Positions 10,670-20,505 of a stretch of 64,000 nt of DNA are shown piece by piece (the first letter of the stretch is position 1; the number at the start of each line of letters is the position of its first letter). The notes under the pieces are model-generated. The model searched no databases. It saw only the letters and a program-made list of their open reading frames with translations, and was not told the origin of the DNA. Source of the DNA: Ectopseudomonas composti (lineage in GTDB: Bacteria; Pseudomonadota; Gammaproteobacteria; Pseudomonadales; Pseudomonadaceae); the NCBI RefSeq assembly GCF_001567565.1, contig NZ_LSSW01000019.1, positions 79,172 to 143,171 of the forward strand, given 5' to 3'. Both the position numbers and the translations under genes were made by a program.

Positions 10670-11344
10670 ATGAGCATTCGTGATTGGCCCGCGGCAGAGC
10701 GTCCGCGGGAGAAATTGCTGGAGCAGGGCGCCGCGTCGCTGACCGACGCCGAGCTGCTGGCGATCTTTCTGCGTACCGGGGTGACCGGCAAGAGTGCGGT
10801 GGACCTGGCGCGCTATCTGCTGAGCGAGTTCGGCAGCCTGAGGGCCCTGCTCGAAGCCGATCTGGCCGGCTTCAGCCAGCACCTCGGCCTGGGCCCGGCC
10901 AAATATGCGCAGTTGCAGGCGGTGCTGGAAATGTCGCGGCGTCACCTGGCCGAGCGCCTGCGCCGCGATTCCGCGCTGGAGAGCCCGCAGGCGGTGCGTG
11001 ATTACCTCAAGGCGCAGCTGCGTCACGAGCCGCATGAGGTGTTCGGCTGTCTGTTTCTCGACGCCAAGCACCGCGTGCTGGCCTTCGAGGTGCTGTTTCG
11101 CGGCAGTATCGACAGCGCCAGCGTCTATCCCAGGCAGGTGGTCAAGCGAGCGCTGGGCAACAATGCCGCGGCCGTCATCCTCACCCATAACCACCCATCT
11201 GGCGTGTCGGAGCCCAGCCAGGCCGACCGCGTGCTGACCCAGCGGCTCAAGGACGCGCTGGCATTGGTCGAGGTGCGCGTGCTCGATCATTTCATCGTCG
11301 GCGATGGCGAGCCGCTATCGATGGCCGAGCTGGGCTGGATGTAG
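10670..11344 (+). CDS. radC: RadC/JAB-domain protein
   Basis: 224-residue RadC family protein: N-terminal helix-hairpin-helix-like region ([20 protein letters not shown]), then a MPN/JAMM domain with the metal motif [14 protein letters not shown] and upstream Glu in LFRGSID. Historically called a DNA-repair protein; its biochemical role is unsettled. The ATG at 10670 is preceded by AAGGAGG with ideal spacing, so I prefer it to the GTG six bases earlier. Divergent from coaBC, as in P. aeruginosa. Confidence 0.95.
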   Translation: MSIRDWPAAERPREKLLEQGAASLTDAELLAIFLRTGVTGKSAVDLARYLLSEFGSLRALLEADLAGFSQHLGLGPAKYAQLQAVLEMSRRHLAERLRRDSALESPQAVRDYLKAQLRHEPHEVFGCLFLDAKHRVLAFEVLFRGSIDSASVYPRQVVKRALGNNAAAVILTHNHPSGVSEPSQADRVLTQRLKDALALVEVRVLDHFIVGDGEPLSMAELGWM

Positions 11345-11354
11345 CTGGGACAGG

Positions 11355-11408
11355 CGCAGGGCGGGTGTACCCGCCGTTATCGATGCGGCGGGTTGCCCCC
11401 GCCCTGCG
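11355..11408. repeat. REP-like palindrome after radC
   Basis: CGCAGGGCGGG (11355-11365) and CCCGCCCTGCG (11398-11408) are perfect arms, with an inner CCCGCCG/CGGCGGG pair, making a long GC hairpin just past radC. Similar arms are common intergenic repeats in pseudomonads. It may also end the radC transcript. Confidence 0.6.
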
Positions 11409-11459
11409 TGTCGTAGTCTGCCATCTGTAGGCTGGGCTTTAGTCCGCCACGATGGCGCC

Positions 11460-13037
11460 TTATGGTGCGATCTGCACCGAGGCGAAATTCTGCCGGCCGA
11501 AGGGGCTGACCTTGTAGCCCTCGACCTTCTCGCTGAGCAGGGCGAAGGCGGTGGGGTGGGCCAGCGGCACCCACAGCGCCTGCTCCTGAATGATCTTCTG
11601 CGCCTGATGATAGAGGCGGCTGCGCTCGGCCTGGTCGCTGCTGGCCTTGCCGTCCGCTATCAGCTTGTCCAGCGTTTCGTCGCAGTAGCGCGCGAAATTG
11701 AGGCCCGATTGCACCGAGGCGCAGGCGAATTGCGGGGTGAGGAAGTTGTCCGGGTCGCCGTTGTCGCCGGCCCAGCCCATGAACAGCAGGTCATGCTCGC
11801 CGGCCTTGGCGCGGCGGATCAGCTCTCCCCATTCGATCACGCGGATCTCGGCGTCGATGCCGATCTTGGCCAGGTCAGCTTGTAGCAACTGCGCGCCGAG
11901 ACTGGGGTTGGGGTTGAGCAGGCTGCCGCTCGGGCGCGTCCAGATGGTGGTCTTGAAGCCGTCCTTCAGGCCCGCTTCGGCCAGCAGGGCGCGGGCCTTT
12001 TCCGGCTCATGGGCGTAGCCGGGCAGTTCGCTGGCATAGCTCCAGGTGTTCGGCGGGTAGGGGCCGTTGGCCGGCTCGGCGCTGCCTTCGAACACGGCCT
12101 TGACGTAGCTGGCCTTGTCGAACGCCAGGTTGATCGCCTGGCGCACCTGCGGCTTGTCGAGCGGCGCATGCTGGCTGTTGATGCCGACGAAGGCGGTCAT
12201 GAAGGCGGCGGTCTGCGCGCTTTTCAGCTTGGCGTCGTCGGCGATGGCCTGTACGTCCTGCGGTTTCGGCGACAGGGCGATCTGGCATTCGCCGCGGCGC
12301 AGCTTCTGCAGGCGCACGTTGCTGTCCGGGGTGATGGCGAAGATCACCCGGTCCACACCCGGTTTGCCGGCGAAGTACTCCGGGTTGGCGCGGTAGCGCA
12401 CCACCGCGTCTTTCTGGAAGCGCTCGAAGACGAACGGGCCGCTGCCCACCGGCGCGCTGTTGAGTTTCTGCGGGGTGCCGGCGGCCATCAGCTGGTCGGC
12501 ATATTCGGCCGAGTAGATCGATGCGAACCCCATGCTCAGGGTGGCAAGGAAGGTGGCGTCGCGTCGGTTCAGGGTGATGCGCACGCTGTGCGCATCCGGC
12601 GCCTCGACCTTGGCGATCAGGCTCGGCCACTGCATCGACTGGGCGTGTGGATAACCGCTGGTGGCGACTGCATGCCAGGGGTGCTGCGGATCGAGCATGC
12701 GCTGGAAGCTGAACAGCACGTCCTGGGCGTCCAGGTTACGGCTGGGCGTGAAGTCTGCGCTGTGGTGAAATTGCACGTCGTCGCGCAGGCTGAAGTCGTA
12801 GGTCAGGCCGTCTGCGGAGATCGACCAGCTGCTTGCCAGGCTCGGCAGCAGCTTGCCCTGCTCGGCGTCGAACTCCACCAGGCGATTCATCAGCATGTCG
12901 GCCGAGGCGTTGGTGGTGGTCAGCGAGTTGTACTGCACCACGTCGAAACCCTCCGGACTGGCTTCGGTGCAAACGCTGAGGGTGGCGGCCTGAGCTAGAA
13001 TCGGGGTGCACAGCAGAGTGGCGAGCAACAGGCGCAT
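11460..13037 (-). CDS. Periplasmic peptide-binding protein of an ABC transporter (family 5)
   Basis: 525-residue solute-binding protein of the DppA/OppA type (SBP family 5). Signal peptide MRLLLATLLCTPILAQA, then TLSVCTEASPEGFDVVQYNS and the internal family landmarks DVLFSFQRMLDP, APVGSGPFVFERF and LLFMGWAGDNGDPDNFL. It probably delivers di- or oligopeptides to a membrane permease, but no permease or ATPase gene adjoins it, so the partner must be elsewhere. The same solitary gene sits between radC and rpmB in P. aeruginosa. Confidence 0.92.
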   Translation of the reverse strand: MRLLLATLLCTPILAQAATLSVCTEASPEGFDVVQYNSLTTTNASADMLMNRLVEFDAEQGKLLPSLASSWSISADGLTYDFSLRDDVQFHHSADFTPSRNLDAQDVLFSFQRMLDPQHPWHAVATSGYPHAQSMQWPSLIAKVEAPDAHSVRITLNRRDATFLATLSMGFASIYSAEYADQLMAAGTPQKLNSAPVGSGPFVFERFQKDAVVRYRANPEYFAGKPGVDRVIFAITPDSNVRLQKLRRGECQIALSPKPQDVQAIADDAKLKSAQTAAFMTAFVGINSQHAPLDKPQVRQAINLAFDKASYVKAVFEGSAEPANGPYPPNTWSYASELPGYAHEPEKARALLAEAGLKDGFKTTIWTRPSGSLLNPNPSLGAQLLQADLAKIGIDAEIRVIEWGELIRRAKAGEHDLLFMGWAGDNGDPDNFLTPQFACASVQSGLNFARYCDETLDKLIADGKASSDQAERSRLYHQAQKIIQEQALWVPLAHPTAFALLSEKVEGYKVSPFGRQNFASVQIAP

Positions 13038-13382
13038 GGTTGATTCCTCATTCCTGGCGTTGACGGCAAGCTTGCAACCCTAGTCGATTTGTCGGGCGCT
13101 GAATACCTGGGCGAGGCGACGAGCGGTCGAATCTTGATCAGGCCCCCAGGGGCCGGTCCCTGGCCGGTCTGCTAGCCCGGGCTTGTGTTTTATCCTGCAG
13201 TTTTCCTTGTTGCTCCCTGGGCTTTCTGGTATAAAGCAGCGCTCTTTTCTAGGGGCCCGGTTCTTGCGCTATCCAGTGCGCCCGGTAAGACCCTCGAGAA
13301 ACGCGGCGCTGAGCGCCAATGACATTGAGTTTAAGCGGCCAACCCATGCCGGGTTGGGCATGTGGTTTTAGAGGGCTGAGGC
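13038..13382. other. Intergenic region upstream of rpmB
   Basis: 345 bases between the divergent peptide-binding gene and rpmB. It contains the promoter at 13207-13235 and presumably a leader of about 140 bases. I see no convincing ORF; a 62-codon frame at 13183-13371 has no family resemblance and overlaps the promoter. Confidence 0.6.
13207..13235 (+). promoter_or_regulatory. Sigma70-type promoter of rpmB-rpmG
   Basis: TTGTTG (13207-13212), a 17-base spacer and TATAAA (13230-13235), the latter preceded by TGG as in an extended -10. Position and strength suit a ribosomal protein operon. Confidence 0.65.
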
Positions 13383-13619
13383 ATGTCGAGAGTCTGTCAA
13401 GTTACCGGTAAGGGTCCGGTAACCGGGAACAACATTTCCCACGCAAACAACAAAACCCGTCGTCGTTTCCTGCCGAACCTGCAGCACCATCGCTTCTGGG
13501 TCGAGTCCGAGAAGCGCTTCGTGCGTCTGCGCGTATCTGCCAAGGGCATGCGTGTCATCGACAAGCGTGGCATCGACGTAGTGCTGGCTGAGCTGCGCGC
13601 TCGCGGCGAAAAGGTTTAA
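13383..13619 (+). CDS. rpmB: 50S ribosomal protein L28
   Basis: 78-residue L28 starting [20 protein letters not shown], with the [13 protein letters not shown] core and the [20 protein letters not shown] strand region. Length and sequence are typical of Pseudomonas L28. First gene of the rpmB-rpmG pair, 10 bases upstream of rpmG. Confidence 0.98.
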   Translation: MSRVCQVTGKGPVTGNNISHANNKTRRRFLPNLQHHRFWVESEKRFVRLRVSAKGMRVIDKRGIDVVLAELRARGEKV

Positions 13620-13629
13620 GGAGAGAGTC

Positions 13630-13785
13630 ATGCGTGAACTGATCCGTTTGGTGTCCAGCGCCGGTACCGGCCACTTCTACACCACCGACAAGAACAAGCG
13701 CACCACCCCCGACAAGATCGAAATCAAGAAATTCGATCCGGTCGTACGCAAGCACGTGATGTACAAGGAAGCCAAGATCAAGTAA
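13630..13785 (+). CDS. rpmG: 50S ribosomal protein L33
   Basis: 51-residue L33: [20 protein letters not shown], then [17 protein letters not shown] and the terminal [12 protein letters not shown]. It lacks the zinc-binding cysteines, so it is the Cys-minus (C-) form. GGAGAGAG precedes the ATG. It ends 21 bases before a strong terminator. Confidence 0.97.
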   Translation: MRELIRLVSSAGTGHFYTTDKNKRTTPDKIEIKKFDPVVRKHVMYKEAKIK

Positions 13786-13806
13786 TTGATCGGCTACCTG
13801 TCGAAG

Positions 13807-13833
13807 AAGCCCGCCTTTATGGCGGGCTTTTTT
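13807..13833 (+). terminator. Rho-independent terminator of rpmB-rpmG
   Basis: AAGCCCGCC / GGCGGGCTT stem, five-base loop TTTAT, followed by TTTT. Confidence 0.92.
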
Positions 13834-14049
13834 GTTGCCTGCGTTTCTGCTGTTCTCGCGTGTGCTGGGCGGCGCGACCATTGGTCGCGGTTGTTTCATG
13901 GGCAACTCGACCTTCTGTTACTTACGTCACAAAAGCCCCCGGTTTAGACTGCGGCGTTGCCGTGGACCTGACTCATCCATCAGCTTTTTGGTGGATTTGG
14001 GCACATGCAGTTCGGGCACTCTCCGTTCGTCATTTGCCCAGAGGCTCGC

Positions 14050-15264
14050 ATGACTGCTTCAGCTCATTGTGTGGAAGTTCTGATCGCCGAGGCTGACCCC
14101 TGGACCTCCAACCTGTTGCAGCAGCTGGTGCTCGATGTGCGCGGCGATGCTCGCGTGTTGCAGGTCAGCGATGGCCAGGCGGCACTGGCGCGCTGCAAGC
14201 GCCGCCTACCTGATCTGGTGATTGCCGATGGCGAGTTGCCTGGGCTCGATGGTCTGGAGCTGCTGCGTCAGCTGCGCCGTCACCCGCGTACGCCGGCACT
14301 GCCGTTCGTGCTCATCAGTGGTCGCCTGGATGCCAGCAGTGTGCGCGCTGCGCGACCACTGGCGCCGAGTGCTTACCTGGCCAAACCCTTCAATGCCGAA
14401 AGCCTGCGTCAGCGCTTGCAGGCCCTGTTGCCTTCGCCTGCGTCAGCGATGGTGGTGCGCCAGCCGCTGCTGGTGAACGAGCTGCGCGACTTTCTCGATA
14501 CCTTGCGTGAAGAGGGGCAGGGCGCGCCGCTGCTCAGCGATGTGCGCAATGCGGTCAGTCAGGGGCTGCAGTCCGGCGAACAGGACCTGGGCGAGCTGGA
14601 GGCGGTGTTCGGTAGCGACCCGCAGATCACCGCGTTGCTGATCGCTGCGGCCAGTAGCGCTGCGCAGCATCAGGGCGCGCCCTGCCATACCCTGACTCAG
14701 GCGCTGCATCGCCTGGGTGTGGCGCGCACGCTGAACCTGGTGCTGGGCCTGGCGGTGCAGCGCAACGCACAGCTGCGTGATCCGCGCCTGGCCGAGCTGG
14801 CTAGCCACGCCTGGCAACAGGCGCGGCGCAGTGCCGACCTGGCGCGCTGGCTGGCGTTGGAGCTGAAGCTGGATGCCGAGCTGTGCTACACCGCCGGCCT
14901 GCTGCACAACCTGGGGGAGCTGGCGCTGCTGCGCAGCCTGCAGGATTGGCTGGAAGCCGGCGGTGAGCTGAGCAACGAGCAGATCGAGCAGACCCTGCAG
15001 CGCAGGGCGGCGAGCTTCGGTTCGGCCTTGCGCATTCGCTGGCGTCTGCCATTCGGTCTGCGCGAGCTGATCGCAGCGTTCTACGGCCTGGGCAGCGGTG
15101 TTTTCTCACGCGAGGCACTGGTGCTCAACCTCAGCGGTCTGCTGCTGGCGCTGCCGGCCCGCGAAGCGCCGACGAGCCTGGTCGAGGCACGCTGCGTACG
15201 CATGCTGCGTCTGCATCCGGCGCTGCTCGAACGCCTGCCAGCGGAGCTCTATCAGGCTTCCTGA
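14050..15264 (+). CDS. Response regulator with HDOD output domain
   Basis: 404-residue cytoplasmic two-domain protein. Residues about 1-125 are a receiver: the acidic pair is in LIAEAD, the phosphoacceptor Asp in PDLVIADGELPG, and Thr/Ser and Lys positions in LISG and YLAKPF. Residues about 145-380 match an HDOD domain (LRDFLDTL..., LLHNLGELALLRSL, RWRLPFGLRELI). Output probably affects signalling or motility, target unknown. I start at 14050 (MTASAHCVEVLIAEAD) after GAGG; an ATG 45 bases upstream is possible. Its last 13 bases overlap the convergent GGDEF/EAL gene. Confidence 0.85.
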   Translation: MTASAHCVEVLIAEADPWTSNLLQQLVLDVRGDARVLQVSDGQAALARCKRRLPDLVIADGELPGLDGLELLRQLRRHPRTPALPFVLISGRLDASSVRAARPLAPSAYLAKPFNAESLRQRLQALLPSPASAMVVRQPLLVNELRDFLDTLREEGQGAPLLSDVRNAVSQGLQSGEQDLGELEAVFGSDPQITALLIAAASSAAQHQGAPCHTLTQALHRLGVARTLNLVLGLAVQRNAQLRDPRLAELASHAWQQARRSADLARWLALELKLDAELCYTAGLLHNLGELALLRSLQDWLEAGGELSNEQIEQTLQRRAASFGSALRIRWRLPFGLRELIAAFYGLGSGVFSREALVLNLSGLLLALPAREAPTSLVEARCVRMLRLHPALLERLPAELYQAS

Positions 15265-18131
15265 GTGCCGTGGCGACGGGCGTCGTCGGCCAACTGCCGC
15301 AAGGGTTGCGGACGGCCGACGAAGTAGCCCTGGGCGTAGTCGATACCGAGGCGGCGCAGGCAGTCCAGGCTGGCCTGGGTCTCGACGAATTCGGCAACGG
15401 TGAGCAGTCCCAGTTGCCCGGCGATCTGGCGCATCGAGCCGACCATGGCCTGGTTGATCGGGTCGTGCTCGATGCCGCTGATGAAACTGCCGTCGATCTT
15501 GAGAATGTCCAGCGGCAGGTGGCGCAGGTAGGCGTAGGACGCGAAGCCGCTGCCGAAGTCATCCAGTGCGACCTTCAGCCCCTTGCTGCGCAGCGTCTCG
15601 ATCCACTGGGCGGAGACGCCCAGCTCGCCCAGGGCCACCATTTCGGTCACTTCGATACACAGCTTGCCGGGCGGCAGGCCGTAGCGCTGCAGTTCGTCCT
15701 GCAGCAGGCGATGGAAGTTGCAGTCGAGCAGCGAGCTGGCGCTGAGGTTGACGTTGACCTGGGCCAGCTGCGCCAGGTGCCGCGGGTTGGCGGCCAGCCA
15801 GGCGCACAGGTGCTGGATCACCCAGCGGTCGATGGCGCCGAGAAAGTCGTAGCGCGCCGCCGCATCGAGAAACTGCGCCGGGCTGATCCACTCGCCGCTC
15901 TGCGGATCGCGATAACGCAGCAGTACTTCGTAATGCAGGCCGCTGGTGGTGCTTTGCAGTGCCTGGACCGGCTGGAAGAACAGCTCGAAATGACCGCGCT
16001 CGGTGGCTTCGCGCAGGCGGGTGATCCATTGCAGTTGGCGCTGATGTTCGAGCAGCGCACCGTCGGCCGGGTTGAACTGCTGCACGCGGTTGCGGCCTTG
16101 ATGCTTGGCCAGCTGGCTGGCGCTGCTGGCCCAGTTCAGCGCGGTTTCCCAGTCGCTGACGCCGGAGCTGAGCGCCAGCATGCCGATACTGGCGTGCAGG
16201 CGAAACGGCCGTCCCTGCCAGGTGAAGACGAACTGCTCGACGGCGCGGCGCAGTTGCTCGGCCTGGCTCAGCGCGGCTTCGTCATCGACTTCGCGCAGGA
16301 GAATGGCGAATTCATCGCCGCCGACGCGGGCCAGCTCGGCATGACGGGCAAGCTGATGCAGCAGTTGGCTGGCCAGCTGCTTCAGCAACTGGTCACCTGC
16401 TGAGTGGCCGAACAGGTCGTTGACCTGCTTGAAGCGATCCAGCCCCAGCAGCAGCAAGTGGCTGAAGCGCCGCTTGGCTGTGCCGTTGAGGGTTTCCGAA
16501 AGCAGTCTTTCCAGCTCGCGACGGTTCAGCAGGCCGGTCAGGGCGTCGTGGGCGGCCAGCTGTTGCAGGCGTTCTTCCAGCGCGCGGCGCTCGCTGAGGT
16601 CGACCACGATGCCTTCGATGAACTCCTGATGCGGGCGCAGGTGCAGTGACAGGTAAACCCAGCGGGGCCGCTGTTCGAGGTCGTACAGCTGGCACTCGCA
16701 GCTGACTGCGCCGGTCTGCACGTCGAGCTGCAACAGCAGCCAGCGCCATTGGGTTTCCCCCACCAGGCTTTGCAGGGACAGTTTGCTGAGGTCGTCCGGC
16801 AGGGTCTCGCTACCGAGCAGGCGCGCCAGGCTCGGGTTGGCCTCACTCAGGCGGCCGTCGCGATGGCAGCGGAAGATGCCTTCGCCGCTGTGACGGAACA
16901 GCGCCTGGTACTGCTCCAGATTGTCGATGGCCTGTTCCTGGCTGCTCAGCAGCACACGGCGCACCCGCTCCAGCTGTTTGTCGAGCAGGGCGCCGAACAG
17001 CAGCATGCTCATGGCCGGCAAGTAGGCGTACAGCGCATAGAATCCGCCGGGCAGCGGGATCAGCCCGGCGCGGCTCAGCGGCACCAGCAGCATCAGCACC
17101 AGCGCGGCGCTCCAGCACAGCAGGTAGCCAGGTGCATAAGGGCGCCGCTGATAGACGCCGAGGATCATCAGCAGCAGCTGATACAGCCCGGTGGCCAGCG
17201 TCAGAAGATTGAGGATCTGGTAGGCCTGAGGGTGATCGACGAAGACGCCGCCAAGGCTGACCAGCAAGGTGGCCGCGAACAAGGCGTCGCGCAGCCAGCG
17301 CAGGCGCCCCAGGCGCAGGCCCAGGGCGCTGGCGATGAACAACGAACTGAAGATCATCATCCCGGCGGTGGGCAGATTGATCAGCAACTTGGGCAGCAGC
17401 GGCCACTGCGGCCAGAGCAGCCCGGCCAGGTTGTACAGGCTGGCGTTGTAGAGCGCCACGCACAATGAGGTGAGGCTGAAGTAGGCCAGCTGCGCTTCAC
17501 GCAGGGTGCTGTACTTGACCAGATAGAACAGCGCCAGGGCCAGTAGCGCGCCAATCAACAGGCCGCTCTGCAGCCAGCTGTGGGCGATCAGTTGCTGACC
17601 CTGTGCGGCACCGACCACCTGCAGCGGCAGGTTGATCGCCGAATGGCTCTGCACACGCAGCAGCAGGCTGTGCGGGCCTTGGCCCAGGCGCGGTAGGTTG
17701 AGGAGAAACTGCGGGTAGGGCTCGCCGCGCTCGGCGAATGGACGAGTGGCCCCGCTGTACAGGGGGGCGAGCGGGGTGTCACCGTCGAACAGCCAGATTT
17801 CCAGGTCGTCGAGGAAGGTCTGGCCGATGATCAGTTGCAGGCGTTCGGCCGGAGGCGTTTGCAACTGCACGGCCAGCCACCAGGCGCTGCGCGTGTAGCC
17901 GATGCGTGCGGTGCCCTGCACCTCATGGCCTTGCTCGCGGATGCGTTGCAGCACCTCGCTGGCCGTCAGTTGGCCGCTGGGGTCTTCCAGCACCAGGCTG
18001 CGCTCGATACTCACTGGCTCGGCCAGGTCGGCTGCACCGAGCTTTAGCAGAGGCAGCGCGCCAGCTGCCCAGGCCGGTAGGGCGCAGGCCAGGCACAGCA
18101 GAAATAGCAGTGAGCGAAACGGGTGGAGCAT
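15252..18131 (-). CDS. 7TMR-DISM / PAS / GGDEF / EAL membrane signalling protein
   Basis: 959-residue cyclic-di-GMP protein. Order: signal peptide (to about residue 22), periplasmic 7TMR-DISM extracellular domain (about 35-175), a seven-helix 7TMR-DISM bundle (about 185-385), a PAS-like domain (about 405-525), GGDEF with intact RVGGDEFAILL near residue 600, and EAL from about 710. The EAL motif reads EVL in HYEVLLRYRD; the downstream catalytic segments NVNLSAS, CIEVTE, DDFGSGFASY and TVAEFVET are present, so both cyclase and phosphodiesterase activity are plausible. It converges on the HDOD regulator with 13-base overlap. Confidence 0.9.
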   Translation of the reverse strand: MLHPFRSLLFLLCLACALPAWAAGALPLLKLGAADLAEPVSIERSLVLEDPSGQLTASEVLQRIREQGHEVQGTARIGYTRSAWWLAVQLQTPPAERLQLIIGQTFLDDLEIWLFDGDTPLAPLYSGATRPFAERGEPYPQFLLNLPRLGQGPHSLLLRVQSHSAINLPLQVVGAAQGQQLIAHSWLQSGLLIGALLALALFYLVKYSTLREAQLAYFSLTSLCVALYNASLYNLAGLLWPQWPLLPKLLINLPTAGMMIFSSLFIASALGLRLGRLRWLRDALFAATLLVSLGGVFVDHPQAYQILNLLTLATGLYQLLLMILGVYQRRPYAPGYLLCWSAALVLMLLVPLSRAGLIPLPGGFYALYAYLPAMSMLLFGALLDKQLERVRRVLLSSQEQAIDNLEQYQALFRHSGEGIFRCHRDGRLSEANPSLARLLGSETLPDDLSKLSLQSLVGETQWRWLLLQLDVQTGAVSCECQLYDLEQRPRWVYLSLHLRPHQEFIEGIVVDLSERRALEERLQQLAAHDALTGLLNRRELERLLSETLNGTAKRRFSHLLLLGLDRFKQVNDLFGHSAGDQLLKQLASQLLHQLARHAELARVGGDEFAILLREVDDEAALSQAEQLRRAVEQFVFTWQGRPFRLHASIGMLALSSGVSDWETALNWASSASQLAKHQGRNRVQQFNPADGALLEHQRQLQWITRLREATERGHFELFFQPVQALQSTTSGLHYEVLLRYRDPQSGEWISPAQFLDAAARYDFLGAIDRWVIQHLCAWLAANPRHLAQLAQVNVNLSASSLLDCNFHRLLQDELQRYGLPPGKLCIEVTEMVALGELGVSAQWIETLRSKGLKVALDDFGSGFASYAYLRHLPLDILKIDGSFISGIEHDPINQAMVGSMRQIAGQLGLLTVAEFVETQASLDCLRRLGIDYAQGYFVGRPQPLRQLADDARRHGTQEA

Positions 18132-18329
18132 CCAGAGCGCCTCATGGCTACTACGAGGGCGCCGAAGTCCGGTGGACGCGTCCCCTTGTGGGGAGCGCTC
18201 GGGCGCTTGAGGATTCTAGCCGACTGCTGGCGGGATGATTGCGTTGCGAGTCTCATCTGCCAGGATGGCGCGACGAATGACTGCTTGGCCGAGACGGCGG
18301 CGCACCGCTGCGCCGCGCTCGGGCAATGC

Positions 18330-19388
18330 TCAGGCGGTCTGCGTGCGCCCCTCTCTGGATTTTTGCTGGCGCGTCCAGCGATTGGCGCGGGCGAAGGTGC
18401 CGAAGTCGTTGAAGCGCACCCCCATCTCGCGCATCACCCGGTGGGCGAAGGGCACCGTCAGTTGGCGAATGTAGAAGGGCTCCTTGACCACGAAATGGTG
18501 GATCGCGTGGCTGCTGCCGAAGTTGAAGCAGAAGGCTTGCAGCGGCCACAGCCACCAAGGATTGAGCACCTGGGTCTGCTGGATCACGTTGCCCGGCTCG
18601 ACGTCTCCGTAGTAGTGCATGTTGGAGCTGACGAAGTGCAGGCAGAAGGTGCGCAGCACGTTGGGACCTACCAGCACCACCACGGCAACGTTCACCACGG
18701 CCATCACCTTCAGGGTGCCGGCCGACCAGGTGATGGGAGCGCCGAGCGCGGCACTGGCCCAGTCCAGCAGATGGAAGCCGAGAAACAGGTACCAGGTCGC
18801 CCAGTTGAGCAGGCCCAGCGGCGCGTAGACCTTTAGCGTGCGGGTGAGGATCAGCCTGCGGTGTTGCGGGGTCTTCGCGCGCAGCCAGCGGATGAACGAG
18901 CTCATCATGTTGTCACCCACCATCAGCAGGCGCGCGATGCCCCAGGGTTCACCGTTGGTGATGGCGCGCTCCTCCGTATCCGCTTCGCTGCCGGACACCT
19001 TGTGGTGGTTCAGGTGCAGATGGCGGCGTACCCAGGGGTTGATGGTGCTGGGCCGCGCCAGCCAGACCAGCGCCATCATCAGGTTGTGCGGCAGCGCTCG
19101 CTTGCGGAAATACATCGAGTGGATCAGGTCGTGCTCCAGCTCATGAGTCAGCGAGGCGAAGAACGCATTGAGCAGCAGGCACGCCCACCAGGGTAGGTAA
19201 TCGCCGATATACAGCGCCGCCGAAGCGAACATGCCGAGCAGGGCGAAGGCCAGAATACCGGCACCCAACGCGTCCTGATGCTGCAGGATCGGATAGCGCT
19301 GACGCAGGGTGTTGCCATGGGCCATCACCTGTTCACGGATATAAGCGGCGCGTTGCTGGTCATTAAGGCTTGCGGGAGAGGGCGACAT
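18330..19388 (-). CDS. Membrane fatty acid desaturase
   Basis: 352-residue integral membrane di-iron desaturase. Three histidine boxes are visible: HELEHD (82-87), HLHLNHH (123-129) and HAIHH near the C-terminal third, with hydrophobic helices between them and FRKRALPHNLMM after box one. It probably oxidises an acyl chain or alkyl substrate in the inner membrane; substrate unknown. Divergent from the AraC regulator with a 103-base gap, which suggests control by that regulator. Confidence 0.87.
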   Translation of the reverse strand: MSPSPASLNDQQRAAYIREQVMAHGNTLRQRYPILQHQDALGAGILAFALLGMFASAALYIGDYLPWWACLLLNAFFASLTHELEHDLIHSMYFRKRALPHNLMMALVWLARPSTINPWVRRHLHLNHHKVSGSEADTEERAITNGEPWGIARLLMVGDNMMSSFIRWLRAKTPQHRRLILTRTLKVYAPLGLLNWATWYLFLGFHLLDWASAALGAPITWSAGTLKVMAVVNVAVVVLVGPNVLRTFCLHFVSSNMHYYGDVEPGNVIQQTQVLNPWWLWPLQAFCFNFGSSHAIHHFVVKEPFYIRQLTVPFAHRVMREMGVRFNDFGTFARANRWTRQQKSREGRTQTA

Positions 19389-19491
19389 GCCGACATCCTC
19401 TTGTTATCGGGTTGTGACTTCACTGTGCCGTGACGGTCGTCAGAGCGCCCGACCGTGCACGCCAACCTGCCTACCGGATACGCCAATCTGC

Positions 19492-20505
19492 ATGACCGCC
19501 GAACCCTCAACCCTGGCCAGCTGGACCCGCGCCCTGCGCAAGCAGCTCGATGCGCTTGGCCTGGACAGCGCAGAGCTGTGTCGCCAGGCGGGGCTCGATC
19601 CGGCAGCGCTCGACGACCCCAATGCGCGCTGCCCGCTGTCGTTGACCACACGCCTGTGGCAGTTGGCAGTGGCCGCCAGTGGTGACCCCGCGCTGGGGTT
19701 GAAGACCTCACAGTTCGTCAGCCCGACCACCTTCCATGCCCTGGGCTATGCACTGGTTGCCAGCAGTAGCCTGCGCGAGATGTTCGAGCGCATCGTGCGC
19801 TATCACCGCGTGGTCAGTGATGCGCTGCAGCTGGAGCTGTGCGCGCTGGAGGAGGTCTACGAATTTCGTTTTCGTGTACCGCCAGGCAGTCCGGCGCCCG
19901 CACCTGAAGCGCTGGATGCCTTCGCCGCGATCTACGTGCGCAGTTGCCGGAATCGTCTGAGCCGCGACTTCTCGCCATTGCTGGTGCGGCTGCAACGACC
20001 TCGGCCAGCCGACCCGGCGCCGTGGCAGGCGGTATTTCGCGCGCCTGTGCAGTTCGATGCCGAGGAGAGCCTGCTGCGTTTCCCCCGCGCCGCCTTCGAG
20101 CAACGCCTGGACGATGGCAACCCGGAGCTTGCCGAACACAACGAGGCGGTGCTCAGGCGCAACCTCCAGCAACTGCAGGCCGCCAGTTGCAGCGAACGGG
20201 TGCGCGCTTGCCTGGAGGCGCAGTTGCCGGATGGCGAGCCGTCCGCCGAGCGCATCGCCCAGGCCCTGCACCTGAGCCTGCGCAGCTTGCAGCGCCACCT
20301 TGCCGAGGAGGGCAGCAGTTACGAGCAACTGTTGGGTGATACGCGCCACGCCCTGGCGCTCCGGCACATGCGCGACCCGCGCTGCTCGATCAGTGAAATT
20401 GCCTATCTACTCGGCTTCAGCGATAGCAGCAGCTTCGGCCGAGCCTTCAAACGCTGGACCGGCCAGACGCCGAGCCAATACCGCGACGGATTCAAGAACG
20501 CATGA
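19492..20505 (+). CDS. AraC-family regulator (arabinose-binding-like N domain)
   Basis: 337-residue transcription factor. The N-terminal region (LGLDSAELCRQAGLDP, later SPTTFHALGYALVASSSL) belongs to the OruR/ArgR-like Arabinose_bd group; the C-terminal 100 residues form the two-helix-turn-helix AraC domain (AEEGSSYEQLLGDTRHALAL, ISEIAYLLGFSDSSSFGRAF). I start at 19492 (MTAEPSTLASW); the open frame extends 35 codons upstream without homology. The next gene overlaps it by four bases and the desaturase is divergent, so it likely governs both. Confidence 0.9.
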   Translation: MTAEPSTLASWTRALRKQLDALGLDSAELCRQAGLDPAALDDPNARCPLSLTTRLWQLAVAASGDPALGLKTSQFVSPTTFHALGYALVASSSLREMFERIVRYHRVVSDALQLELCALEEVYEFRFRVPPGSPAPAPEALDAFAAIYVRSCRNRLSRDFSPLLVRLQRPRPADPAPWQAVFRAPVQFDAEESLLRFPRAAFEQRLDDGNPELAEHNEAVLRRNLQQLQAASCSERVRACLEAQLPDGEPSAERIAQALHLSLRSLQRHLAEEGSSYEQLLGDTRHALALRHMRDPRCSISEIAYLLGFSDSSSFGRAFKRWTGQTPSQYRDGFKNA

